From Aggregicoccus sp. 17bor-14 (GTDB lineage Bacteria > Myxococcota > Myxococcia > Myxococcales > Myxococcaceae), in NCBI RefSeq assembly GCF_009659535.1, contig NZ_VJZZ01000005.1, forward strand, positions 1 through 64,000: a DNA stretch of 64,000 nt, given 5' to 3'. The position numbers and the translations under genes were made by a program. The stretch's first letter is position 1; each line of letters opens with the position of its first letter. A model generated the notes under the pieces. That model was not told the DNA's origin. It was given only the letters and a program-made list of their open reading frames with translations, and did no database searches. This document shows positions 15,860-23,882 of this stretch, piece by piece.

Positions 15860-17164
15860 TCACGCCGCGCGCGCGTTCCCAGGCCTCTCGAGCGGCGCTT
15901 CCTTTGGCCCCAGGGTCCGCTCGATCAGGATGGCGAGCAGCGGGATGACGATCACATAGAGGTACTGCGTCCGCGCCACGCCGATGCCGAAGGGGAACCA
16001 GATGCCCGGCACGCCGAGCGGATCGAGCAACTCGCTGCCGAAGAGGGTGGCCATGATCGAGACCAGCGTGGCGAGCGCCAGGGTCCGCATCGAGCCGCTG
16101 CGAACGATGCGCGCGGCGAGCACGACGAACAGCGCGAGCGACCCGAGCCGGCAGACACTCGTCCAGGTCGCCGAGGGAGTGAGGGCGCCGATGATCCCAG
16201 CGACCGCCAGCACCACAGCCGCCACATCGACGCTGCGCCACGGAGGCAGGCACCAACGGTTCCAGGCCAGCACCCAGGCGGCGAAGGTCGGCACCCACAT
16301 CACCGACGCCAGCCATCCATAAGTGGTCAGGCTCTGCAGGTCCGTCCACGCGACGATCGCATTGTTGCTGCGCCGGGCGGCCGTGAGCGCGAGCGCGATG
16401 CAGGCGAAGACCAGGAAGCCCTTGCGGCTGCTGCGCGCCCCATACCCGAGCGCCAGCCCGATGAGGGCCAGCATCGCGAGGGGCTCGACGGCATCGGCGA
16501 TGTAACCCGCGATGGTCCGCTGCCATTGCGCGCGATGGAGCGCATCGCTCACGGGCCGCGGAGCCAGGAAGGGCGCGGTGTGCAGGCCGCCGCCGTCCGC
16601 GCTGCCCCCGGAGCCGGGAAGCATGTAGGCGCGGATGGCGAGCACGCCGCGGGTGCCTGCCGCGTCGGCGGGGAGGGCGAAGCGCAGCGGCCGCGTGCCG
16701 ACGAGGCGCGGGTGCGGACCGAGCCGGCCCGAGCCACCGAGCAGCTGGCCGTTCCAGTACAGCTCATAGCCGTCCTCGACGAGCGTCGGCCCGAGGATGT
16801 CCCACGAGGCGCTTCCCGCAGGCACCGTCACCGCGCGCCGGTACCAGGCGTAGCCGTGGTAGCCGGGGTGACCGTGCGCCATCCATCCGCCCACGTAATC
16901 GGGCAGGCCCACGTCGCCGTCGTGGCTGCCGGGCGGCGCCGTCAGTTCGACCGTCTCCCAGCCGCTGTCGTCCCACGTGGCGCTCGCCCAGCGCGGGTCG
17001 TCACCGGTGCGGAACCGCCAGGAGCCGTCGAGCAGCGTGGCGGCGGCGCGCAGCGGCTGCGGGTCGGCGCGGCCACCGATGGCCAGGTCGGCCGTCACGA
17101 TGACCAGGGTCACCGTCGCCACGATGAGGATCCCGACGATCCGTCTGCGCTGTGTCGCATCCAT
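15860..17164 (-). CDS. Membrane protein with extracellular jelly-roll and multi-pass C-terminus (7TM-DISM-like)
   Basis: A 434-residue protein. Residues ~8-30 are a membrane anchor or signal (IVGILIVATVTLVIVTADLA). Residues ~40-215 form a galactose-binding-like jelly-roll of the glycoside hydrolase family 2 sugar-binding type (SWRFRTGDDPRWASATWDDS, then YAWYRRAVTVP, then VEDGYELYWNGQLLGGSG). After ~225 come about seven hydrophobic spans. This is the architecture of 7TM receptors with diverse intracellular modules, but no kinase or cyclase follows, so any signal must pass to a partner. It lies 9 bp downstream of the VOC gene. Sugar sensing is inferred only. Confidence 0.8.
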   Translation of the reverse strand: MDATQRRRIVGILIVATVTLVIVTADLAIGGRADPQPLRAAATLLDGSWRFRTGDDPRWASATWDDSGWETVELTAPPGSHDGDVGLPDYVGGWMAHGHPGYHGYAWYRRAVTVPAGSASWDILGPTLVEDGYELYWNGQLLGGSGRLGPHPRLVGTRPLRFALPADAAGTRGVLAIRAYMLPGSGGSADGGGLHTAPFLAPRPVSDALHRAQWQRTIAGYIADAVEPLAMLALIGLALGYGARSSRKGFLVFACIALALTAARRSNNAIVAWTDLQSLTTYGWLASVMWVPTFAAWVLAWNRWCLPPWRSVDVAAVVLAVAGIIGALTPSATWTSVCRLGSLALFVVLAARIVRSGSMRTLALATLVSIMATLFGSELLDPLGVPGIWFPFGIGVARTQYLYVIVIPLLAILIERTLGPKEAPLERPGNARAA

Positions 17165-17173
17165 CGCCAGCCC

Positions 17174-17551
17174 TCACGGCCACTCGTTCGCCTTGCCGTC
17201 GAGCGGCCCGCGCTGCGGATTGATGACGCAGAAGCGCTGTCCGGTCGGCGCCTCCATCACCCACCAGCGCTTCACGAAGCCGATGCGCTTGGCCCCCAGC
17301 TTCTCGAGCCGCGCGACCTCCGCCTCCAGGTCATCCGACTCGATGTCCAGGTGGATGCGGCTGCCGTGCCCCACCTTCTGCACGAGCAAGAGCGGCTCGG
17401 TGTCCTCCGCCTCGAGCCCGCGGTAGTTCGGGTCCGCGGGGTCCGCGGGCACCTCCTTGCGCCCGAGCGCAGCGCTCCAGAAGCGGGTGGCCGCTTCCAG
17501 GTCCTCCACCTGGCAGTCGATGACGAAGTTGCTCAGCCTGCTGCGGTGCAT
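17174..17551 (-). CDS. VOC/glyoxalase-like superfamily protein
   Basis: A 125-residue single-unit vicinal-oxygen-chelate fold protein. It has NFVIDCQVEDLEAATRFWSA at the start and GSRIHLDIESDDLEAEVARL in the middle, with a possible metal-ligand histidine. It ends in VMEAPTGQRFCVINPQRG. Such proteins range from dioxygenases and isomerases to antibiotic-binding proteins, and the substrate here is not readable. It is the upstream gene of a pair with the jelly-roll membrane protein and is divergent from the P450 gene. Confidence 0.9.
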   Translation of the reverse strand: MHRSRLSNFVIDCQVEDLEAATRFWSAALGRKEVPADPADPNYRGLEAEDTEPLLLVQKVGHGSRIHLDIESDDLEAEVARLEKLGAKRIGFVKRWWVMEAPTGQRFCVINPQRGPLDGKANEWP

Positions 17552-17652
17552 GGCGCCTCCAGAGAGTGCAAGAGGGCACCGACGCTGGCGCGTGGGGGAC
17601 GACGCTGTCCAGTCGCGCAGCAGGTTGCCCGCAGCCGTGTTAGCTCCCTGTC

Positions 17653-19029
17653 ATGGACCTGCCCTCCCCCACTCCGCAGCCCGCACGCCGTCCGCCGGGC
17701 CCGCGCGGCGCCCCGCTGCTGGGCTGCCTGCGCGAGATGCAGAAGGACCCGCTCACCTTCCTCGTGAGCCAGGCGCGCGCGCACGGGGACGTGGTGCAGT
17801 TCCCCATCGGCCCGCGGCGCATCACGCTGCTCGTGGGCCCGGACGCCATCCGCCACGTGCTGCAGGACAACGCGCGCGGCTACGACAAGCAGACGCCGGG
17901 CTTCAACGTGGTGCGCGAGCTGCTCGGCCAGGGGCTGCTCACGAGCGAGGGGGACTTCTGGCTGCGCCAGCGCCGGCTCGCGCAGCCCGCCTTCCACCGC
18001 CAGCGCCTCGCGAGCTTCGCGCACACCATGGCATCCGAGGCCCAGACGCTCGCCGAGGCGCTGCTGCAGCGCCGCGGCCAGGGCCCCTTCGACGTGGCCG
18101 AGGGCCTGAGCCGGCTCGCGCTGCGCGTCGCGAGCCTCACCCTGTTCGGCGCGGAGATGGATGAGGAGGCCGCGGAGGTGGGGCGCGTGCTGCCGGAGAT
18201 GCAGGAGCTGGCGAACGCGCGGATCATGAACCCGCTCTCGCCGCCGCGCGCGCTGCCCACGCCGGGCAACCGCCGCGCCGACCGGGCCATCGCCACGCTG
18301 GACCGCGTGGTGCACGGCATCATCGCCGAGCGCCGCAAGCAGGGCGCGGACGCGCGCGCGGACCTGCTCAGCCTCTTGATGGAGGCGCAGGACGCGGACA
18401 CCGGCGAGCGCATGAGCGACGTGCAGCTGCGCGACGAGGTGATGACGCTGCTGCTCGCCGGGCACGAGACGAGCGCGAGCGGGCTCACCTGGGCGGTGGC
18501 GCTGCTCAGCCGCCACCCGGACGTGCGCCGCAGGCTGCAGCAGGAGGCCGCGGAGGTGTGCGCGGGCGGGAGACTGCCGGGCGTGGAGGACCTGCCCAGG
18601 CTCGCGTACACGCGGCGCGTGGTGGACGAGGTGCTGCGCCTCTTCCCGCCGGCGTGGATCTTCTCGCGCTCGGCGATCGCGGCGGACACGGTGGCGGGCT
18701 ACGCGCTGCCCGCGCGCAGCCTCGTGCTGCTCAGCCCCTACGTGACGCACCGCCACCCGGGCCTCTGGGACAACCCCGAGGGCTTCGACCCGGAGCGGTT
18801 CCTTCCCGAGCGCGAGAGGGAGCGGCCGCGCTTCGCGTACTTCCCGTTCGGCGGCGGCCCGCGCCTGTGCATCGGCAACCAGTTCGCCCTGATGGAGATG
18901 GTGCTGGTGCTCGCCACGCTCGCCACGCGCGTGCGCCTGGACCTCGAGCCCGGGCGCCCCTTCTTCCCCGGCCCCGCCATCACGCTGCGGCCGCGTCCCG
19001 GCGTGTGGGTGACCGCGAGGGAGGCATGA
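17653..19029 (+). CDS. Cytochrome P450
   Basis: A 458-residue soluble P450 with a proline-rich N-terminus (RRPPGPRGAPLLG). Diagnostic motifs are AGHETSAS in the I helix near 268, EVLR (ExxR) near 325, and the haem loop FPFGGGPRLCIGNQ near 398, where the cysteine ligates haem iron. It oxidises an organic substrate with electrons from unlinked redox partners; none is encoded nearby. The sequence style is that of the broad CYP102/CYP4-like clan often found in myxobacteria. It overlaps the next gene by ATGA, so it is cotranscribed with the PfkB kinase. Confidence 0.95.
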   Translation: MDLPSPTPQPARRPPGPRGAPLLGCLREMQKDPLTFLVSQARAHGDVVQFPIGPRRITLLVGPDAIRHVLQDNARGYDKQTPGFNVVRELLGQGLLTSEGDFWLRQRRLAQPAFHRQRLASFAHTMASEAQTLAEALLQRRGQGPFDVAEGLSRLALRVASLTLFGAEMDEEAAEVGRVLPEMQELANARIMNPLSPPRALPTPGNRRADRAIATLDRVVHGIIAERRKQGADARADLLSLLMEAQDADTGERMSDVQLRDEVMTLLLAGHETSASGLTWAVALLSRHPDVRRRLQQEAAEVCAGGRLPGVEDLPRLAYTRRVVDEVLRLFPPAWIFSRSAIAADTVAGYALPARSLVLLSPYVTHRHPGLWDNPEGFDPERFLPERERERPRFAYFPFGGGPRLCIGNQFALMEMVLVLATLATRVRLDLEPGRPFFPGPAITLRPRPGVWVTAREA

Positions 19030-19847
19030 GCGCGCAGGTGCTGCTCGTGGGCCACTACTGCCACGACCGGCTGCAGCGCGCGGAGGGCGAGCGCCACACG
19101 CTGGGAGGCTCCGCGGCCTACGTGTCGCGCGTGCTCGCGGCGGCCGGCGTCGAGCACAAAGTGGCCGGCCTCGTGGGCGAGGACTTCCGCTACGCGCACG
19201 AGGTGCTGCACCCCGCGCAGGTACAGGGCCCGCACACCACCGAGTTCGTCGCCCGCTTCGACGGCGAGGCGCGCACGCTGACGCTCGGCCACGTGGCGCC
19301 GCCGGTGAGCGCCGCCCAGGTGCGGGCGCTGGGAAGCGCGCCCCTGGGGCTCGCCTGCGGCATCGCGGGAGAGGTCCTGCCCGAGGCGCTCGAGGCGCTG
19401 CTCGGCGCGTGCGAGCGCGTGCTGGTGGATGCGCAGGCGCTGGTGCGCGAGCGCGGCCCCGCGGGCGAGGTGCGCCAACGCCGGCTCGAGGGCACGGCCT
19501 ACGCGCCCCTGCTCGCGCGCGTGCACGTGCTCAAGGCGAGCGAGGAGGAGGCAGCGCTGCTCGACCTCGAGCGCCTGCGCGCGCGCAGCTGCGTGGTGGT
19601 GACGCGCGGAGAGCGCGGCTGCACGGTCCTGGAGGGCACGGCCGTGCACGAGGTGGCGGCGCCGCGCGTGCAGGCCGTGGACCCCACCGGCGCCGGGGAC
19701 TGCTTCCTCGCGGGCTTTGCGCTGGGGCTCCTGCGTGGGCTCCCTCCTCGCGCGTGCGCAGAGCTCGCCTGCCGCTTCGGCGCGCAGGCAGTGACGCAGG
19801 TGGGGGTGCCCCGCCTGGATGCGGCGGCGGTGCAACGGCTGCTGTGA
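19026..19847 (+). CDS. PfkB-family sugar/inositol kinase
   Basis: A 273-residue ribokinase-fold kinase. The opening VLLVGHYCHDRLQR and LGGSAAYVSRVLAAAG resembles plant myo-inositol 3-kinase-like PfkB proteins more than fructokinases. The ATP-site signature is DPTGAGDCFLAGFALG near the C-terminus, with the catalytic Asp in GAGD. It starts inside the P450 stop (ATGA). The lid is short, as in small PfkB enzymes. Inositol as substrate is a guess from the N-terminal wording. A nucleoside or sugar remains possible. Confidence 0.88.
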   Translation: MSAQVLLVGHYCHDRLQRAEGERHTLGGSAAYVSRVLAAAGVEHKVAGLVGEDFRYAHEVLHPAQVQGPHTTEFVARFDGEARTLTLGHVAPPVSAAQVRALGSAPLGLACGIAGEVLPEALEALLGACERVLVDAQALVRERGPAGEVRQRRLEGTAYAPLLARVHVLKASEEEAALLDLERLRARSCVVVTRGERGCTVLEGTAVHEVAAPRVQAVDPTGAGDCFLAGFALGLLRGLPPRACAELACRFGAQAVTQVGVPRLDAAAVQRLL

Positions 19848-19895
19848 AAAATGCTGGCGCAGGGGCGCCCGAGTGCGCGATGGGTTGAGGCCGCG

Positions 19896-20636
19896 ATGCT
19901 CCGCCAGCTGCTGCCCTCCCTCTTCTCTCCCCTCTCCCTGCTGCCCGAAGGCCCGCGGCGCGCCGTGGTGCGCCGCCTCCTGGACCGGGTCTGGGGCCAC
20001 TACGCAGACATCCACGTGGAGGGGCTCTCGGAGGTGCCGGCGGACCCCGTGCTCTACGTCTGCAACCACCTCTCCAACGCGGACGGCCTCACCCTGCAGC
20101 GCGCGCTGCGGCCGCGCCGCGCGTGGTTCCTCGCGGGCGTGAAGCTGCAGCAGACCGCGATGACCCGGCTCGCCACCGAGACCGTGGACACCATCTTCAT
20201 CCGCCCCGGCTCCCCGGACATCGAGGCGCTGCGCCGCAGCGTGGACACGCTGAAGGAGGGGCGAAGCGTGCTGGTGTTCCCCGAAGGGGGCCGCAGCCGC
20301 ACCGCCAGCCTCATGCGCGCACAGAAGGGCGTGGCGCTCATCGCGCAGCGCGCCGGCGTGCCCATCGTGCCCATGGCCGTCACCGGCACCGAGAAGCTGA
20401 TGCCCATCGACGACACGAACATGGGCGGCGAGCGCCTCTACCGCGCGCGCATCGACGTGAAGTTCGGCGCCCCGCTGCAGCTCGAGGCGCTCAAGGCCGA
20501 GGTGGAGGCCCAGGGCGCCGAGGACCCGCGCCAAGCGCTCGTGGACGCCGTGATGCGCCGCGTGGCCCGGCTGCTGCCCCCCTCCTACCGCGGCGTCTAC
20601 GCGGACGAGGGGCCCGACGCGCAGGCTGGCGCGTAG
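19896..20636 (+). CDS. 1-acyl-sn-glycerol-3-phosphate acyltransferase-like protein (PlsC family)
   Basis: A 246-residue membrane-associated acyltransferase. Motif I is CNHLSNADG (HxxxxD), followed by FIRPGS, then FPEGGRSRTASLM (glycerol-phosphate binding) and GVPIVPMAVTGTE (motif IV). It should transfer a fatty acyl group to a lysophospholipid or related acceptor. The ATG at 19896 is chosen because gagg lies 7 nt upstream. An in-frame ATG at 19851 lacks a ribosome site and would add 15 residues. It follows the P450/PfkB pair by 48 bp and probably belongs to the same transcript. Confidence 0.9.
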   Translation: MLRQLLPSLFSPLSLLPEGPRRAVVRRLLDRVWGHYADIHVEGLSEVPADPVLYVCNHLSNADGLTLQRALRPRRAWFLAGVKLQQTAMTRLATETVDTIFIRPGSPDIEALRRSVDTLKEGRSVLVFPEGGRSRTASLMRAQKGVALIAQRAGVPIVPMAVTGTEKLMPIDDTNMGGERLYRARIDVKFGAPLQLEALKAEVEAQGAEDPRQALVDAVMRRVARLLPPSYRGVYADEGPDAQAGA

Positions 20637-20793
20637 GCGCAACGGGCGCGGTGGTCGTACCTGCGCCCCGCACCCACCTCACCCCACCGCCCGCAGGGCA
20701 GTGCGTCATTTGCAGCTGCTGTGGATTTGCACCCGCACAGCAATAAGCCTCATGATTCGTCCCCACACCCTGCACTTCTCTCTGGGAGGGGTC

Positions 20794-21345
20794 ATGCGCC
20801 TCACGTTCGGACTCATCGTTTCGCTCCTCTTCGCCGCTGCCGGGTGCACCCCGTCGGACTCGCCCGCCAGCGCGTACGCTGCGTTCCGTGACGCCGTGCA
20901 GAAGCGCGACGGCGAGGCCGCCTGGGCCATGCACTCCACGCAGGGCGCCATGGCGTACGACGCCATGCTGCGGCCGCTGCTCAAGGAGCAGAAGCTCACC
21001 GCGTACGCGGCCACGACCATGTCGGTGCCGCCCGAGAAGTTCGGCGCCTTCAACGGCCACGACTTCTACGTCACCGCGATCAAGAAGGCCGACCTGCTCA
21101 GCTCGCGCGGCTTCCCCTACGCGGTGCACAACGTGGTGGGCACGCTCGGCGACGTCACCCTGATCGGCGACGACAAGGCCACCGCCCCGCTGCGCCTGCC
21201 CAACCAGGAGCTGCGCGAGGTGGACTTCCTGCGCGAGGACGGCAAGTGGAAGATCCACGCCGTGCGCGACCCGAGCAAGAACCCGCTCGCGCGCTGGGAG
21301 AACGTCCCCAGCTCCTCCGCCGTCGCCACCAACTCCGCGCGCTAG
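20794..21345 (+). CDS. Hypothetical lipoprotein
   Basis: A 183-residue lipoprotein with signal MRLTFGLIVSLLFAAAGC and lipobox AAGC. The mature domain begins SPASAYAAFRDAVQKRDGEA, the pattern of small NTF2-like or DUF4878-type periplasmic domains. It ends with LREVDFLREDGKWKIHAVRD, a frequent terminal strand of that fold. The ATG at 20794 has gggagg 8 nt upstream. It converges on the PAS histidine kinase gene, and the two coding regions overlap by 4 bp at their stops. No function can be assigned. Confidence 0.88.
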   Translation: MRLTFGLIVSLLFAAAGCTPSDSPASAYAAFRDAVQKRDGEAAWAMHSTQGAMAYDAMLRPLLKEQKLTAYAATTMSVPPEKFGAFNGHDFYVTAIKKADLLSSRGFPYAVHNVVGTLGDVTLIGDDKATAPLRLPNQELREVDFLREDGKWKIHAVRDPSKNPLARWENVPSSSAVATNSAR

Positions 21346-22805
21346 CCGCGCGGCAGGTGCGCCGTCACGGTGGTGCCCGCGTCCCGGGAGGAGCGCACCT
21401 CGATGCGCCCCCCGTGGGCCCGCACCACCTGGTCGCTGATGTAGAGGCCCAGCCCCAGCCCCGCCGCGTACGCGCCCTCCGCCGCGTCCTCGCCGCCCGC
21501 GCGGCGGAAGGGCTCGAAGAGGTGCGGCAGCAGCTCCGCGGGAATCGGCTCCCCGCCGTTGTGCACGAGCAGGCGCACCTCGCCGTCTGACTCCCCATCT
21601 GCGTCCTCATCCGCTTCCACGGTGACGCGCACCTCGCCCTGCGCGGGGCTGTACTTGAGCGCGTTGGCGAGCAGGTTGCCCACCACCTGCTCGAGCCGGT
21701 CGCGGTCCCACTGCCCGCGGGCGTGTGCGCAGCACTCGAGCTGCACGCTGCGGCCCGGGTGGCTCGCCTGCAGCTCCTCCACCGCGCCGCGCACGAGCGT
21801 GCACAGGTCCACCGGCGCGCGCACGAGCGGGAGCTGCCCGCCCAGCCGCGCCCGCGCGAAGTCCAGCAGCTGGCGGATCATGCGCTGCATGCGCCCGGTG
21901 GCCTGGGTGAGCCGCGCCTCGTGCTGCGGGTAGGCCGCGAAGGCGCCGAGCCTTCCGAGCTGCTGCACCGTCATGGAGACGGCGTTGAGCGGGTTTCGCA
22001 GGTCGTGGCCGAGGATGCCGATGAACTGCTCGCGGAACTCCTCCGCGCGCCGCTGCTCGGTCACGTCGCGGCTGATGACGATCATCGCCTCGACCTGGCC
22101 GTCCTCGCCGAGCGCCGGGGACATGAGGTACTCGGTGTAGCGCGGCCCCAGCGCCGAGCCCGGGCGCGGAAGCCTCGCGCGCCCGCGCAGCACGGCCCGG
22201 CTCTCGTAGGCCTGGTCCAGGTCGCGCGCGAAGGACTCGAGCGACGCCGGATCCAGCGGCAGCTCGCGCGCGGTGCGGCCCAGCAGCGCGTCCAGCGGCA
22301 CGCCCGGGCGCCCCGCGGCGGACGGGTTGAGGAAGACGAGCCGGCGATCGCGGTCGTAGATGCTGAAGGCATCCGCCGCCGAGGCGAGCGCCGCGTCCAG
22401 CAGCTGCGCGCGCCGCGTGAGCTCGCTCGCGAGCACCCGCGCCTTCGCCTCCGCGCTTCCCAGGCGCACCAGCGTGCGCACCAGCGCGAGCAGCGGCCCC
22501 GCCCCCAGCGGCGGCGCCAGCACGGCGTCCGCGCCCGCGGGCGGCGGCGCCTCGAGCGCGGCCGCGTCCACCAGCGCGAGCCGCGGCGGCGCGCCCGGGG
22601 CCGTGAGCAGCGCGCGCGCCGCCCCGGGGGCGCCCCCCCGCAGGTCCAGCAGCAGGAGCGCCGCCTCCCCGAGCAGCGCCTGCACGGCTGGACCGGGAGC
22701 GGCCGCGTCCACGGCGTAGCCTGCCGGCTGCAGCACCGCGCGCAGCTGCGCGAGCAGGGCGGCATCGTCGCTGACGCACAGGAGGCGCGGGGAGGGGTCC
22801 GCCAT
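21342..22805 (-). CDS. PAS-domain sensor histidine kinase with degenerate receiver-like N-terminus
   Basis: A 487-residue cytosolic kinase with no membrane span. Residues ~5-120 resemble a receiver domain (LLCVSDDAALLAQLRAVLQPAG, then ALLLLDLRGG). The conserved lysine near the end is replaced by PPLGAG, so phosphotransfer is doubtful. Residues ~135-260 are a PAS domain. The H-box is GILGHDLRNPLNAVS near 270. The ATPase domain has NLLANALKYSP, LGLGLYISDQVVRAHGG and a GTTVTAHLPRG ending. No cognate response regulator is adjacent. The start at 22805 precedes the receiver-like strand. Confidence 0.92.
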   Translation of the reverse strand: MADPSPRLLCVSDDAALLAQLRAVLQPAGYAVDAAAPGPAVQALLGEAALLLLDLRGGAPGAARALLTAPGAPPRLALVDAAALEAPPPAGADAVLAPPLGAGPLLALVRTLVRLGSAEAKARVLASELTRRAQLLDAALASAADAFSIYDRDRRLVFLNPSAAGRPGVPLDALLGRTARELPLDPASLESFARDLDQAYESRAVLRGRARLPRPGSALGPRYTEYLMSPALGEDGQVEAMIVISRDVTEQRRAEEFREQFIGILGHDLRNPLNAVSMTVQQLGRLGAFAAYPQHEARLTQATGRMQRMIRQLLDFARARLGGQLPLVRAPVDLCTLVRGAVEELQASHPGRSVQLECCAHARGQWDRDRLEQVVGNLLANALKYSPAQGEVRVTVEADEDADGESDGEVRLLVHNGGEPIPAELLPHLFEPFRRAGGEDAAEGAYAAGLGLGLYISDQVVRAHGGRIEVRSSRDAGTTVTAHLPRG

Positions 22806-22885
22806 CGAAATCCAAGGATATGGCACGAAAGGACGGGGGGCACATCCCCGTCCCCGGACGGGGGTGGGCGTGCCAGAATGCGCCC
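22806..22885. promoter_or_regulatory. Divergent region with GC-rich hairpin
   Basis: Eighty bp between divergent starts. It holds an 8-bp inverted repeat, ccccgtcc (22846-22853) and ggacgggg (22856-22863). A second ggacgggg copy lies just upstream (22831-22838), so alternative pairings are possible. It could be a leader hairpin for the cysteine-synthase-like gene. Confidence 0.35.
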
Positions 22886-23869
22886 ATGAGCCTTCCCACC
22901 CGTCCCTGCCGCCCCCTGCCCGCCGACGGCCGCTTCCTGCAGCAGGTGGGCCCCACGCCGCTGGTGCCGGTGCGGCTGCAGCCGGACGCGCCCACCATCT
23001 GGTGCAAGCTCGAGTTCCTCAACCCCAGCGGCTCCACCAAGGACCGCATCGCGCGCTACATGCTGGAGAAGGCGTGGCGGCTCGGGGAGCTGTGCCCGGG
23101 CGGCGAGGTCATCGAGGCGAGCAGCGGCTCCACCTCCATCGCGCTCGCGCTCGCCTCCGCGCAGATGGGCGTGCGCTTCACCGCGGTGATGCCCGAGGGC
23201 GTCAGCCGCGAGCGCGTGCTCACCATCCGCGCCTACGGCGGCGAGGTGCTGCTCACCCCGAAGAGCGAGGGCATGGCGGGCGCCATGGCGCGCGCCGCGA
23301 GCGAGGCGCGCGCGCGCAAGGCCTTCGCGCCGCTGCAGTTCGAGAACCCCGACAACGCCGAGGCCCACCGCGTGTGGACGGGCCAGGAGGTGCTCAGCCA
23401 GGTGCCCGGCGGGCTCGTGCACGGCGTGGTGAGCGGCGTGGGCACGGGCGGCACCATCGTGGGGCTCTACCAGGCCTTCCGCGAGGCGGGCTGCCCGGTG
23501 GTGCCCTTCGCGGCGCGGCCCATCGCGGGGCTCACCGGCTCGGACCTCGAGTGCTGCAGCTTCAGCGCGCGCGTGCCCGGCGTGGTGGACGGGATGAGCA
23601 AGCTGTACTGCGAGGAGCGGCTCGAGGGGCTGCAGGTGCTCAACGTCTCGGACGAGGTGGCGGTGTGCACCGCGCGCGCGCTCATCAAGCGCGGCTTCCC
23701 CGTGGGCCCCTCCAGCGGCCTCAACTACGCGGCCGCGGTGGAGGCCGCGCGGAGGCTCGGCCCCCACGCGCAGGTGGTGACGGTGTTCGCCGACCGCATG
23801 GAGCGCTACTTCTCCACCGAGCTCATCCAGGGGCTCGATGCCCCGGCGAAGGGCACCGCAGCCGCCTGA
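22886..23869 (+). CDS. PLP-dependent cysteine-synthase-like enzyme
   Basis: A 327-residue fold-type II PLP enzyme. The Schiff-base lysine is in NPSGSTKDRIA near residue 51. The substrate/PLP asparagine loop reads EASSGSTSIALA, whereas cysteine synthases have SGNTG, so the usual Asn is Ser. The phosphate-binding loop is GVGTGGTIVG. The C-terminal region has SGLNYAAAVEAARRLG. No serine acetyltransferase or sulfur gene lies nearby, so a dedicated role in cysteine synthesis is uncertain. It may make a non-protein amino acid. The ATG at 22886 gives the canonical N-terminus. Confidence 0.87.
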   Translation: MSLPTRPCRPLPADGRFLQQVGPTPLVPVRLQPDAPTIWCKLEFLNPSGSTKDRIARYMLEKAWRLGELCPGGEVIEASSGSTSIALALASAQMGVRFTAVMPEGVSRERVLTIRAYGGEVLLTPKSEGMAGAMARAASEARARKAFAPLQFENPDNAEAHRVWTGQEVLSQVPGGLVHGVVSGVGTGGTIVGLYQAFREAGCPVVPFAARPIAGLTGSDLECCSFSARVPGVVDGMSKLYCEERLEGLQVLNVSDEVAVCTARALIKRGFPVGPSSGLNYAAAVEAARRLGPHAQVVTVFADRMERYFSTELIQGLDAPAKGTAAA

Positions 23870-23882
23870 GCCGCGTCCTCCC

